A stretch of 64,000 bases of DNA from Massilia aquatica (GTDB taxonomy: Bacteria; Pseudomonadota; Gammaproteobacteria; Burkholderiales; Burkholderiaceae_D). The first letter of the stretch is position 1; each line of letters begins with the position of its first letter. A model generated the notes under the pieces. It was not told where the DNA came from, made no database searches, and saw nothing but the letters and a program-made list of their open reading frames with translations. Made by a program: the position numbers and the translations under genes. Location: the NCBI RefSeq assembly GCF_011682045.1, contig NZ_VVIW01000012.1, positions 62,001-126,000 on the forward strand, given 5' to 3'. This document shows, one piece after another, positions 52,112-64,000 of this stretch.

Positions 52112-54787
52112 TTATTCTTCCGCGACAGCTTTCTTGACGGCGGCCGTCTTCGCTGCCGGCTTCTTGGCGGCAGCCTTCTTGGCAGGCGCTTTTTTAGCCG
52201 CCGCTTTCTTGGCCGGCGCGGCCTTCTTCGCCGTGGCCGGGGCCGCCTCGTCGCCGCCTTCCGGATCGGCTGCCGCCGCCGCCTTGCCCTTGGCCGGTGC
52301 TTTGGCCTTGCGCTCTTCGAACTCGAAGCTGATCTTGCCGTCCTTGCCCTTGACCAGAAACGCCTTGAACGGACGGCGCGTGCGCTGCGATACAAAACCC
52401 GGCATCAGATCGGTCTTGCCGTCGTTGAGCAGCTTGACCATTTGCTCGGGCAAGATTTCCTGCTGCAAGATGATGCGGCCGCTGCGGAAGTCGCAGGTCT
52501 TCGGTTTGGCCACGCTGTGCTCGCACACATAGGCCAGGCCCATCTCGAACACGCCGCCGGCGCATTTCGGGCACGGTCCGAGCGCGGTCTGGCCGGTGAA
52601 GTCGACGCCTTCGCCATCTTCGCCGCCTTCGTCGTTCTGGCCGAAATCAAACTCGAGCTTGCAATTCTTGATCTCTTCATCGCGCACGATGCGCAAAATG
52701 GCGGCAAATGGACGCCCCATTTTCGAGCGGAAACCTTGCATCGGGCCGATCGTGCGTTTTTCCAGCAACTCTTCAACTTCGGCAATCTCGAACTGGCGGC
52801 TGCCAGGCGTCTTGCTCATGTTGAATTCGCACTTGGTGCAGGCGAAACGACGGTAGTTTTCCTTGACCACGCCGCCGCAGTTCGGGCATGGCGTGTGCAG
52901 GGTCGCGTAGTCGCCCGGAATCGTGTCGTTGTTGTATTCCTTGGCGCGCTTGACGATGATTTGCGTCATCTGGGCAATTTCACGCATGAACTCGTCACGC
53001 GAAATCTTGCCCTTCTCCATTTGCGACAGCTTGTATTCCCATTCGCCGGTCAGTTCCGGGGCGGTCAGTTCGTTCACGCCGAGGCCGCGCAGCAAGGTCA
53101 TCAACTGGGATGCCTTGGCGGTCGGAATCAGTTCGCGCCCTTCGCGCAGCAGGTAACGCTCGCCCAGCAAGCCTTCGATGATGGCCGCGCGCGTCGCTGG
53201 CGTGCCCAGGCCCTTGCCGGCCATGGCGTCGCGCAGTTCGTCGTCGTCGATCAGCTTGCCGGCGCCTTCCATGGCCGAGAGCAAGGTCGCTTCCGAGTAG
53301 CGCGCGGGCGGCTTGGTGACCAGGGCGTTCGGACTGACTTTTTCGGTCTGCACTTTTTCGCCCTTGGCCACCGGCACCAGGTTGCCGCCGGTGTTGTCGT
53401 CCTTGTCGCTGTCGGTCGAGGCTTCCTTGCCGTAGATCGCCAGCCAGCCCGGATTGGTCATGACCTTGCCTTCAGTCTTGAACTGGTGGCCCGACACTTC
53501 GGTAAAGCGGGTGGTGACCTGGAATTCGGCAGGCGGGAAGAACACGGCCATGAAGCGGCGCGTGACCAGGTCGTACAGCTTCTGTTCCGGCTCCGACAAA
53601 TTCTTCGGCGCCAGCGTGGTCGGGATGATCGCGAAGTGATCCGAGATCTTGGTGTTGTCGAAAATGCGCTTGTTCGGCTTGACCCAGCCCTTGTCGGTGA
53701 TCTGCTTGGCGAACTGGTGGTAGTTATTGTTCTCCGCCAGGCTCACCATGGTGTCCTTGACGGTGTTGATATAGTCTTCCGGCAGATGGCGCGAATCGGT
53801 ACGCGGGTAGGTCAATACCTTGTGCTTTTCGTACAGCGCCTGGGCCAGACCGAGCGTGTTCTTGGCCGAAAAACCGAAACGGCCGTTGGCTTCGCGTTGC
53901 AGGCTGGTCAGGTCGAACAGGGCCGGCGCCATCGAGGTGGTCGGCTTCGATTCTTCCGTTACATTGCCCTGGCGGCCCTTGCAGGCCATGGCGATGCTGT
54001 CGGCCGCTGCCTTGCTCCACAGGCGCTCGGAGCGCTTCTCGGGGTCGTTCTCGTCCTTTTTAAAGGCCTGGTCGAGCCAGCGCCCTTCATAGATGCCGGC
54101 GGCGCACACGAACTCGGCGCGCACTTCCCAGTAATCGCGCGAGACGAATTTCTTGATCTTGTCTTCGCGCTCGACCACGATCGACAGGGTCGGCGTTTGC
54201 ACGCGGCCCACGGTGGTCAGGTAGAAGCCGCCTTCCTTCGAGTTGAAGGCGGTCATGGCGCGGGTGCCGTTGATGCCGATCAGCCAGTCCGCTTCGGAAC
54301 GGCAGCGCGCGGCGTCGGCCAGCGGCAGCATTTCTTCGTCGCTGCGCAGTTGCGTGAAGCCGTCGCGGATCGCGCCCGGCGTCATCGATTGCAGCCACAG
54401 GCGCTTGATCGGCTGCTTGGCCTTGGCGTTCTGCGCGATCAGGCGGAAAATCAGCTCGCCTTCGCGCCCGGCATCGCAGGCATTAATCAGTTGGGTGACA
54501 TCCTTGCGCTTGATCAGCTTGTTCAAGACCTTGAGGCGGGCCTCGGTCTTGGCGATCGGGTTAAGCGCGAAATACGGCGGAATCATGGGCAGGTGGGCAA
54601 AGCTCCACTTGCCGCGCTTGACGTCGTGCTCTTCCGGCACCGCGATTTCCAGCAGGTGGCCGACGGCCGACGACAGGACATATTCGTCCGATTCGAAGTA
54701 CTCATCGTGCTTGGTGAAGCCGCCCAGCGTCTTGGCGATATCGTTCGCGACGGAGGGCTTCTCGGCGATGATGAGGGTTTTGGTCAT
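52112..54787 (-). CDS. topB: DNA topoisomerase III with Lys/Ala-rich tail
   Basis: 891-residue type IA topoisomerase that decatenates and relaxes DNA. Toprim domain at the start (IAEKPSVANDIAKTLGG, DAGREGELIF), active-site Tyr in VLTYPRTDSRHL. Two Cys-rich Zn regions follow (CPNCGGVV...CTKC and CPKCAGGVFE). The last 70 residues are a histone-H1-like run of Lys/Ala/Pro, absent from E. coli TopB but seen in related betaproteobacteria; it should bind DNA. It lies after smg and dprA on the same strand. Confidence 0.95.
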   Translation of the reverse strand: MTKTLIIAEKPSVANDIAKTLGGFTKHDEYFESDEYVLSSAVGHLLEIAVPEEHDVKRGKWSFAHLPMIPPYFALNPIAKTEARLKVLNKLIKRKDVTQLINACDAGREGELIFRLIAQNAKAKQPIKRLWLQSMTPGAIRDGFTQLRSDEEMLPLADAARCRSEADWLIGINGTRAMTAFNSKEGGFYLTTVGRVQTPTLSIVVEREDKIKKFVSRDYWEVRAEFVCAAGIYEGRWLDQAFKKDENDPEKRSERLWSKAAADSIAMACKGRQGNVTEESKPTTSMAPALFDLTSLQREANGRFGFSAKNTLGLAQALYEKHKVLTYPRTDSRHLPEDYINTVKDTMVSLAENNNYHQFAKQITDKGWVKPNKRIFDNTKISDHFAIIPTTLAPKNLSEPEQKLYDLVTRRFMAVFFPPAEFQVTTRFTEVSGHQFKTEGKVMTNPGWLAIYGKEASTDSDKDDNTGGNLVPVAKGEKVQTEKVSPNALVTKPPARYSEATLLSAMEGAGKLIDDDELRDAMAGKGLGTPATRAAIIEGLLGERYLLREGRELIPTAKASQLMTLLRGLGVNELTAPELTGEWEYKLSQMEKGKISRDEFMREIAQMTQIIVKRAKEYNNDTIPGDYATLHTPCPNCGGVVKENYRRFACTKCEFNMSKTPGSRQFEIAEVEELLEKRTIGPMQGFRSKMGRPFAAILRIVRDEEIKNCKLEFDFGQNDEGGEDGEGVDFTGQTALGPCPKCAGGVFEMGLAYVCEHSVAKPKTCDFRSGRIILQQEILPEQMVKLLNDGKTDLMPGFVSQRTRRPFKAFLVKGKDGKISFEFEERKAKAPAKGKAAAAADPEGGDEAAPATAKKAAPAKKAAAKKAPAKKAAAKKPAAKTAAVKKAVAEE

Positions 54788-55203
54788 AGGTTTTCTCGTC
54801 GTACTATATTAAGTGGTTCGGCCCGCGCATCATACATGCTAAGAGCCTATCTCAGTAGATCGGAGTCGCTGCTGGCGCGCCTGGCAAGCGCGGGCGGCGT
54901 TGCTTGTCGTTGCATGGCTAGCCATGCGGCCTCCTCGCGCCTTGCCAGCGCTTGCCATGCATCGCTTACGCGCATGTCGCCATCCGCTTCCCCCGATCTA
55001 CTGAGCTAGGCTCTTAACCGCAGCAGGCGGCATTTTGCCAGCCCGATATCGAAATTGTAACAACCCGATAGAGCGGCCAATGATAAGCGGGTTGTCGGGA
55101 AATCCGCAAGTAGCCACTGCATGCCGAAGGCCACAATCGTGCCGGCAGCGGGGGAAAAGCGTTGCGTGGAAGGGAAACCAGGCGCGCGCGGCGCCGGCCG
55201 GAC
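54788..55203. other. Intergenic region topB/smg with an inserted element
   Basis: No gene is seen in these 416 bases. Nearly half is a 177-bp element with 24-bp terminal inverted repeats (54840-55016). The rest is ordinary intergenic sequence with no clear terminator for smg or promoter for topB. Confidence 0.6.
54840..55016. mobile_element. MITE-like element, 177 bp with 24-bp terminal inverted repeats
   Basis: The left end (54840-54863, TAAGAGCCTATCTCAGTAGA plus TCGG) and right end (54993-55016) are reverse complements at 23 of 24 positions. Near the middle is the perfect 16-bp palindrome GCATGGCTAGCCATGC (54912-54927). It encodes no protein. Its layout fits a miniature inverted-repeat transposable element or REP-type repeat; a target duplication could not be defined with certainty. 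Confidence 0.72.
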
Positions 55204-55668
55204 TCAATGCAGCAAGCGCGGGGCCTGCTCGTCGTCGGAACCGAACAGGTCGTCGAACATCAGCGCGTCCGGTTCCTTGCCCTGGCTCCACAGCAGCATC
55301 AGCACGATGATCTTGAGCTTGCCCAGGCCCACCGGCGACTCTTCCAGCGCCAGCGCGCGTTCGATCACGATTTCGCGCTGCACCGGGCTGAGCACGCCCG
55401 CGCTTTCGAGGAACTGGATGAAGCCGACCGCCGAACTGCCCAGCGCGTCGTATTCGCGCGACACGTAAAAACGCGTGCCGCTCGAGGTGAACGCCAGGGC
55501 CGTTTCGTCGCCCGCCATTTCGGTCAGGTCGGTCAGCCACACGAGCGCTTCCGAGATCTCGACATCGTCGAAACCGACAGCGGACAGTTTACGCGCCAAC
55601 GCGGCCGGCTCGGGGCAGGCATCGGGGCGGTAGTACGTCTCGTAAAGGTAGACCAGGATATCGAACAT
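55204..55668 (-). CDS. smg: Smg family protein (DUF494)
   Basis: 154-residue protein matching Smg over the full length: [17 protein letters not shown] at the start, [10 protein letters not shown] and [24 protein letters not shown] in the middle and [15 protein letters not shown] at the end. Function unknown, but the gene is regularly next to dprA/smf and topA/topB in proteobacteria, as here. Confidence 0.95.
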   Translation of the reverse strand: MFDILVYLYETYYRPDACPEPAALARKLSAVGFDDVEISEALVWLTDLTEMAGDETALAFTSSGTRFYVSREYDALGSSAVGFIQFLESAGVLSPVQREIVIERALALEESPVGLGKLKIIVLMLLWSQGKEPDALMFDDLFGSDDEQAPRLLH

Positions 55669-55745
55669 GGCTCTACTCTATCAGTTAAGCTCGCTAAGAC
55701 ACAAGTCCCGTCCACGCCCCCTTTGCGCGCCAGCGGCCCGGTTGT

Positions 55746-56876
55746 CTAGCGCTGCACGCGCTGGAACAATCCGCCCGGCAACCGTTCGAGATGACCGGCA
55801 AGTTCCAGGCTGAGCAACTGGGCGGCTAGCGCGCCCGCCTCCGTGCCGCTCAGTGCGGCGAGCGCATCGGCGCCGGCCGGTTCGTAGCCGAGCGCGTCGA
55901 GCAGCGCGCGCTGGGCGGCGCTCAGGAATGCGGTGGTGTCGGGCTGGCGCGCCATGGTCGCCAGCGGCGCCACGCGCAGCGGCACCAGGATGTCATCGAC
56001 GCAATCGACCAGGGTGGCGCCTTCGCGGATCAGGATGTGGCAACCTTTTGAGAGCGGCGCGTGGATCGAGCCGGGAATGGCGAACACGTCGCGGCCCTGC
56101 TCGACCGCCTGCCTGGCGGTAATGAGCGAGCCGGAACCGGCCGCCGCCTCGACCACCAGCACCGCGCAGCACATGCCACTGATTAATCGATTGCGGCGAG
56201 GGAAGTTGCCTGGCGCCGGCTTCATGCCGAGTGGGTACTCACTGATGACGCAGCCTTCCCGGGCGATGCGCCGGGCCAACGCTTCGTTGCGGCGCGGATA
56301 GATGCGGTCGGCCCCGGTACCGGTCACGGCCACGGTCGAGCCCGCGCCGCACAAGCCGCCCTCGTGCGCGGCGGCGTCGATGCCGAGCGCCAGGCCGGAG
56401 ACGATGGTCAGCCCGGCCGTGCTCAGCGCGCCGGCGAAAGCACGCGCATTGGCCATACCCTGCCCGGTCGCATTGCGGCTGCCGACGATGGCCACGGCCG
56501 GCGCCGACAGCAGTTCGATGCGGCCGGCGGCGTACAGCAGCAGCGGCGGCAGGGCCAGCTGGCGCAGCAGCGGCGGAAAAGCGGGGTCGTCAAAGGTGAG
56601 AAGGTGGTGGCCCGGCTCGGCCAGCCAGTCGCGGACGGTGTCGAGGTAGGCGGCGCAGGCGTCCGCCATCGGCGCGCACAGGGTGCGGGCGAGGCTGTCG
56701 GAGACAATCTGGCGCAAGGCCAGGTGGGAAGCGCTGAAGATGGCTTGCGGGGTGGCGAAGCGCTCAAGCAGGCGCTGCGCCGTCACGGCCCCCACGCCCG
56801 GGGTCTGCTCCAGGCGCACCCAGGCAGCCAGGCGTTCGGCCTGGCTGGCGGGGTTGGCGGGGTCCGTGTCTTGCAC
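55746..56876 (-). CDS. dprA: DNA-processing protein DprA
   Basis: 376-residue protein that binds incoming single-stranded DNA during transformation and loads RecA. N-terminal helical domain, then a Rossmann-like core with VAIVGSRNATGQGMANARAFA, SGLALGIDAAAHEG and FPRRNRLISGM, and a C-terminal winged-helix (DML1-like) region. The start at 56876 is the first ATG; it lies 7 bases after the upstream LysM gene. Confidence 0.95.
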   Translation of the reverse strand: MQDTDPANPASQAERLAAWVRLEQTPGVGAVTAQRLLERFATPQAIFSASHLALRQIVSDSLARTLCAPMADACAAYLDTVRDWLAEPGHHLLTFDDPAFPPLLRQLALPPLLLYAAGRIELLSAPAVAIVGSRNATGQGMANARAFAGALSTAGLTIVSGLALGIDAAAHEGGLCGAGSTVAVTGTGADRIYPRRNEALARRIAREGCVISEYPLGMKPAPGNFPRRNRLISGMCCAVLVVEAAAGSGSLITARQAVEQGRDVFAIPGSIHAPLSKGCHILIREGATLVDCVDDILVPLRVAPLATMARQPDTTAFLSAAQRALLDALGYEPAGADALAALSGTEAGALAAQLLSLELAGHLERLPGGLFQRVQR

Positions 56877-56883
56877 GGCGGTT

Positions 56884-57987
56884 TTACTCCGGTGATCTGG
56901 CCACGTCGCCGATTTTGACCGGCTCGGTTACCTGCATGATCAAGCCGTACGATACCCGGTTGAACACGCGGAAAATGAACAGGGTGCCGGACTGCTCGTC
57001 AGGCAACTTGATCATGGTTTTCCCGGTGCCCAGGATGCCCGATTTCGGCGCACCCGGGTCGGCCACCGTTCTGCCCAGAGTGTACAACTGGAGCACGGTG
57101 CCGACATCGATTCCGTCAAGCTTGCCGCGATTAATGCTGACCACCTGGTTCTGGCCGGCATGGGTCACGCCCGAATAGATGCCCAGGATGCGCGCGTCGA
57201 CCATTTGATCGGGCGGGTGCGGCATGTAGTTGCGCATGACGGTCGGCGGCGCCGGAATCAGCAGGTCGCCCACGCCGATTTCCTGCTTCGAGCTGGCCAC
57301 CATGAAGGTGTGCACATCGACGCCCGGCTTGGCTTCGGCAAACAGCTTGGCCGTACCCAGGTACACCGCTTCATAGGCGAGCAGCTTGCCGCTTTCCGGG
57401 TCCTTGAGCGGGGTGCCCGGACGGAACACCTGGAACGAGCTGCCGCCCTTGAGGTCGCCGCGTACATAAATCTTGTCGTCCTGGCCGAGATAGACGTGGC
57501 CATCCTGGGCCGCGGCGATCCGCGGCGATCCCTTGAGCTCGTCTTCTTCGACGATCAGGGGCTGCGACAGGAAGGGCTCGATCACGCCGGCCGGGATGGC
57601 CTGGATCGCGTCCTTGCCCAGGCCTTCGGTACGAATCTGGGGCGACAGGCGCAGCACGCCATTGGCGCTGCCCGAGCCATCGCCGCTACCCGGACGGGAC
57701 AGCGACAAGCGGCCGTTCTTGCGGTCGAAATACACGATCTGACCCGGATAAATCCAGTGCGGATTGCGGATTTCCGCCTTGTTCAAACCCCATACCTGGG
57801 GCCAGCACCACGGGTGCTGCAGGAACTTGCCGGAAATATCCCACAAGGTATCGCCCTTGACCACAACGTGCTGGTCAGGGGCATTAGGCCGGAATTCGCA
57901 GGTGGCCGCTTGGGTCGGGGCTGCGAGCAGTCCCGCAAAAAGCGCCACAACCGCTACGCGGACGCCGACTGTGCTAAAATTTTTCAT
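56884..57987 (-). CDS. LysM domain exported protein
   Basis: 367-residue secreted protein. Signal peptide (VAVVALFAGLLAAPTQAA) followed by a LysM domain (HVVVKGDTLWDISGKFLQHPW ... IYPGQIVYF) that should bind peptidoglycan, then about 250 residues of unknown domain. The start at 57987 is the ATG directly before the signal peptide. Found in this position ahead of dprA in many betaproteobacteria; no enzymatic motif seen. Confidence 0.9.
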   Translation of the reverse strand: MKNFSTVGVRVAVVALFAGLLAAPTQAATCEFRPNAPDQHVVVKGDTLWDISGKFLQHPWCWPQVWGLNKAEIRNPHWIYPGQIVYFDRKNGRLSLSRPGSGDGSGSANGVLRLSPQIRTEGLGKDAIQAIPAGVIEPFLSQPLIVEEDELKGSPRIAAAQDGHVYLGQDDKIYVRGDLKGGSSFQVFRPGTPLKDPESGKLLAYEAVYLGTAKLFAEAKPGVDVHTFMVASSKQEIGVGDLLIPAPPTVMRNYMPHPPDQMVDARILGIYSGVTHAGQNQVVSINRGKLDGIDVGTVLQLYTLGRTVADPGAPKSGILGTGKTMIKLPDEQSGTLFIFRVFNRVSYGLIMQVTEPVKIGDVARSPE

Positions 57988-58184
57988 TGAGATGTCCGTA
58001 AAGTGCGGCATTAACACGGAATTGCTAGCTGGACACGTCACCTTGCCAGCCACAGCGCAAGAGACAGCGCGATTTAACGCTACCCTATCGACGATATCGA
58101 TGATAAGGCTTGCCGAACTGGATCAAATTCTGCACATAAATCCTTGAACTAGCAAGAAAAACCATGCTCAACCCGGTTGCGGGT

Positions 58185-58212
58185 CTGTTGTGTTTTTGTT
58201 GTGTTTTAGAAT
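58185..58212 (+). promoter_or_regulatory. Candidate promoter of def-fmt
   Basis: CTGTTG (58185-58190), 16 bases, TAGAAT (58207-58212), start near 58219, about 50 bases before def. Fair match only. Confidence 0.3.
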
Positions 58213-58270
58213 TCTTATGCGCGGGACCACTTGAAATTATCACCGAATTGTTATCGAAATTACTAGACCT

Positions 58271-58813
58271 ATGGCAATACTGAATATTCTCCGCTACCCA
58301 GACGCACGCCTGCACAAGGTGGCCAAGCCGGTCACCGAATTCGGCGAGCGCATCAACAAACTGGTGGCCGACATGGCCGAGACCATGTACGACGCGCCCG
58401 GCGTGGGCCTGGCCGCGAGCCAGGTCGACGTGCACGAGCAACTGATCATTGTCGATACGTCCGAGACCAAGGACGAGCTGCGCGTGTTCATCAATCCCAC
58501 CATCGTCTGGGCCAGTGCTGAAAAGCAGGTCTACGATGAAGGCTGCCTGTCGGTGCCGGGCATCTACGATGGCGTGGAGCGCCCCGCGCAGATCAAGGTC
58601 AGCGCCCTCGACGCCAGCGGCAAGCCGTTCGAGTTCAGCGCCGATGGCCTGATGGCGGTCTGCATCCAGCACGAGATGGACCATTTGATGGGCAAGGTGT
58701 TCGTGGAATACCTGTCGCCGCTCAAGCGCAACCGGATCAAGGCAAAGATGCTCAAGGAAGAGCGCGGAATCGAACGCGAAGCGGCATTGCGGGCGGCGGG
58801 TCGCCGGCATTGA
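58271..58813 (+). CDS. def: Peptide deformylase
   Basis: 180-residue metalloenzyme that removes the formyl group from new polypeptides. The three motifs are intact: GVGLAA (44-49), EGCLS (90-94, metal-binding Cys) and QHEMDH (133-138, His ligands and catalytic Glu). Def is divergent from the LysM gene and is followed, after an inverted-repeat element, by fmt, which adds the formyl group in the first place. Confidence 0.98.
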   Translation: MAILNILRYPDARLHKVAKPVTEFGERINKLVADMAETMYDAPGVGLAASQVDVHEQLIIVDTSETKDELRVFINPTIVWASAEKQVYDEGCLSVPGIYDGVERPAQIKVSALDASGKPFEFSADGLMAVCIQHEMDHLMGKVFVEYLSPLKRNRIKAKMLKEERGIEREAALRAAGRRH

Positions 58814-58862
58814 GGTCAAGTACTTCAATAATGCGATAGCACGTCAGGCGTCCACAGCACCC

Positions 58863-58953
58863 AAAGCCGTCTTTCCCGCGCAGGCGGGAACCCATAGCAT
58901 CGCCGATCAGCGAAGGTGCTATGGGTTCCCGCCTGCGCGGGAAAGACGGCTTT
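58863..58953. repeat. Perfect 37-bp inverted repeat between def and fmt
   Basis: Arms 58863-58899 and 58917-58953 are exact reverse complements over 37 bases with a 17-base loop. The core CCCGCGCAGGCGGGAA is itself symmetric and resembles intergenic repeats that are spread over betaproteobacterial genomes. It would form a very stable RNA hairpin and may attenuate read-through from def to fmt. Confidence 0.9.
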
Positions 58954-59025
58954 ACGGTTCGCGTATGGCATTACCGCATCGATGGCCGACTTTTTGAGGC
59001 TCTTACTTTTTAACCCAGGAATCCC

Positions 59026-59982
59026 ATGAAAATCATCTTTGCCGGCACGCCGGAGTTCGCCGCCGTCGCCCTCCGCGCCCTCCACGAGGCCGGCTTCGAG
59101 ATTCCGCTGGTCCTGACCCAGCCCGATCGCCCCGCCGGGCGCGGCCTGCAATTGCATGCCTCCGCCGTCAAGCAATACGCGCTGGCCCACGGCATCGAGG
59201 TCCTGCAGCCGCTCTCGCTGCGCCTCGACAGCAAGGACCCCGAACGCGCCGCCCAGGCCGCCAGCGCGCATGCGCGCCTGCTGGCCACCGACTACGACGT
59301 GATGGTGGTCGCCGCCTACGGCTTGATCCTCCCGCGCAGCACGCTCGAGATCAAGCCCTGCATCAACATCCACGGTTCCCTGCTGCCGCGCTGGCGCGGC
59401 GCCGCGCCGATCCACCGCGCCATCGAAACGGGCGACCTGGAAACCGGCGTGACCATCATGGAAATGGAAGAAGGCCTCGACACCGGCCCCATGCTGCTGA
59501 TGGAACGGGTGCCGATTTTGCCGAGCGACACCACCGCCACCCTGCACGACACCCTGGCCGCCCTGGGCGCAAAGATGATCGTCGAGGCCCTGCACGCGCG
59601 CACGGCCGGCACCCTGCACCCGGTGCCGCAGCCGGACCAGGGCGTCACCTACGCCGCCAAGATCGGCAAGGAAGAAGCGGCGCTCGATTTTTCCCTGTCA
59701 TCGAACGAACTGGGCCGCAAGATCCGCGCCTTCAACCCCTTCCCCGGCGCGCACGCCGAGCTCAACGGGGTCATCATCAAGATCTGGGGCGCCGAAGCGC
59801 TGGAAGCGGGCAGCGATGCGCCACCCGGGCAAGTATTGGCGGCCGACGCCCAGCACGGCATCATCGTCGCCTGTCAACAAGGCACCTTGCGCCTCACAGA
59901 ACTGCAAAAACCCGGCGGCAAGCGTTTGCCTGCGGCCGAGTTTCTTAAGGGATTCCCTTTGGACGGTCTCAGCCTCGACTGA
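59026..59982 (+). CDS. fmt: Methionyl-tRNA formyltransferase
   Basis: 318-residue enzyme that formylates initiator Met-tRNA with 10-formyl-THF. Landmarks: [19 protein letters not shown], then [20 protein letters not shown] with the catalytic Asn and His, and [17 protein letters not shown] with the Asp. C-terminal OB-like tRNA-binding domain is complete. It shares the def-fmt pair. Confidence 0.98.
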   Translation: MKIIFAGTPEFAAVALRALHEAGFEIPLVLTQPDRPAGRGLQLHASAVKQYALAHGIEVLQPLSLRLDSKDPERAAQAASAHARLLATDYDVMVVAAYGLILPRSTLEIKPCINIHGSLLPRWRGAAPIHRAIETGDLETGVTIMEMEEGLDTGPMLLMERVPILPSDTTATLHDTLAALGAKMIVEALHARTAGTLHPVPQPDQGVTYAAKIGKEEAALDFSLSSNELGRKIRAFNPFPGAHAELNGVIIKIWGAEALEAGSDAPPGQVLAADAQHGIIVACQQGTLRLTELQKPGGKRLPAAEFLKGFPLDGLSLD

Positions 59983-59996
59983 GCCGCCCTGCCAGC

Positions 59997-60236
59997 TTAC
60001 TGCTGAGCTGCTTCGCGCTCAGCCTGCTGCGCTTCCATATGTTCACGCAGGATCTGGTTGATGCGGGTTTGGTAACCCGGACCTGCGGACTTGAACCATT
60101 TGAGCATGTCGACATCGAGGCGGATCGTCACGATCTGCTTGAGCGGTGCGGCAACTGGCGGGCGCTGAACGGTGCTGGCGTCACCGTTCTGCATGGATGC
60201 TGGCTCGGACCAGCTGGTTTGAAAATCATCGTTCAT
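59997..60236 (-). CDS. BrnA-like antitoxin, orphan
   Basis: 79-residue protein. The C-terminal half is the BrnA/ribbon-helix-helix-like segment VTIRLDVDMLKWFKSAGPGYQTRINQILREHM. The ATG at 60236 follows GGGGAACAC; an open frame upstream is not family-like. BrnA normally binds and neutralises BrnT and represses the brnTA operon. No BrnT-like frame is visible on either side, so this looks like an orphan regulator. A cluster of four TTGTAT-type half-sites lies 90-136 bases upstream. Confidence 0.72.
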   Translation of the reverse strand: MNDDFQTSWSEPASMQNGDASTVQRPPVAAPLKQIVTIRLDVDMLKWFKSAGPGYQTRINQILREHMEAQQAEREAAQQ

Positions 60237-60325
60237 GTATGTGTTCCCCGTAAAGACGCACTGCGGCGTCATCGAAGCGATTGTCGTCTTCGCATGTAAC
60301 GCAAAGATTGCAGACACAAAGGGTT

Positions 60326-60372
60326 TTGTATCGTCTTGTATCAAGTCACTATTTAAATACAAAAGGATACAA
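60326..60372. promoter_or_regulatory. Four helically phased TTGTAT half-sites
   Basis: TTGTAT at 60326 and 60336, and its complement ATACAA at 60357 and 60367, each pair 10 bases apart, around the AT palindrome TATTTAAATA (60350-60359). The arrangement is the one expected for ribbon-helix-helix repressors that bind side by side on one face of DNA. It lies between divergent brnA-like and metH genes. Confidence 0.5.
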
Positions 60373-60420
60373 AGCGAACTCATCAATTGCCCTCCGGGAA
60401 ACCAAACGGGCACGATGACG

Positions 60421-60426
60421 TATAAT
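60421..60426 (+). promoter_or_regulatory. -10 element of metH
   Basis: A perfect TATAAT 50 bases before the metH start. The -35 position reads GAAACC, far from consensus, so an activator such as a MetR-type protein could be needed. I saw no SAH or SAM riboswitch in the short leader. Confidence 0.4.
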
Positions 60427-60475
60427 TTTAGGCCCGGTCCAGACCGGTTCCGACCCGCCTTTTGAAAGCACCATC

Positions 60476-64000
<3,525 letters not shown>

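Noticed and set aside
60237-60413. An upstream extension of the BrnA-like frame that might be a BrnT toxin
   Set aside because: The translated extension (starting MPVWFPGGQLMSSL) does not resemble BrnT, and the good ribosome site lies at the shorter start.
60427-60475. A possible SAH or SAM riboswitch ahead of metH
   Set aside because: The leader is only about 50 bases and shows none of the conserved core of those riboswitches that I know; only a small CCGGT/ACCGG hairpin is present.

Overview
This window comes from a high-GC betaproteobacterial chromosome, most likely Oxalobacteraceae (Massilia, Duganella or Janthinobacterium type). The call rests on gene order typical of Burkholderiales (dusB-fis-purH-ruvCAB, tyrS-dtd opposite an M23 peptidase-anmK-erpA, rplM-rpsI-argC, topB-smg-dprA-LysM opposite def-fmt), on PEP-CTERM proteins and on the high-GC codon usage. 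Both ends cut genes: the 3' part of valS at the left and metH at the right, which lacks only its C-terminal tail. No rRNA, tRNA or CRISPR array was seen.

Region by region. 1-4.7 kb: valS end, a tandem pair of Pro/Ala-rich lipoproteins, a DUF2147 protein and a VOC protein. 4.8-8.1 kb: a minus-strand run of two small paralogous membrane proteins, an Lgt-like membrane protein and a radical SAM protein resembling the tetraether synthase/MJ0619 family, joined by ATGA overlaps; then a YaiI/DUF188 protein. 8.3-11.3 kb: an AT-richer patch of small unrecognised proteins with a fossil IS66-type transposase fragment. 11.3-21.4 kb: YnfA, DUF4291, YidD with a Cys-rich tail, the ruvBAC/purH/fis/dusB block, a histidine phosphatase, a PEBP-like protein, dtd and tyrS. 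21.6-29.5 kb: M23 peptidase, anmK, erpA, two HAF-repeat PEP-CTERM paralogues, argC, rpsI and rplM. 29.7-41.6 kb: a secreted alpha/beta hydrolase and three ABC-2 systems, the last with a permease fused to an M1-type metallopeptidase; OsmC, coq7 and a hypothetical gene lie between them. 41.8-49 kb: an overlapping signalling operon (CHASE3 hybrid kinase, CheR, CheB, response-regulator kinase) plus two unknown genes. 49-51.6 kb: a TetR regulator divergent from coaE and a coaD fused to an HD phosphohydrolase-like domain. 51.7-64 kb: a SUKH-type protein, topB, a short element with terminal inverted repeats, smg, dprA, a LysM protein, def, fmt, an orphan BrnA-like protein and metH.

Most genes are housekeeping: DNA repair and recombination, translation, purine, methionine and coenzyme A metabolism. 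The parts most worth attention are the radical SAM/Lgt-like operon, the TetR-coaE-coaD::HD cluster with two matching palindromes, the orphan BrnA with four helically phased half-sites, and three strong inverted-repeat elements at 28.5, 54.9 and 58.9 kb. All functional names come from reading motifs; no database search was possible.
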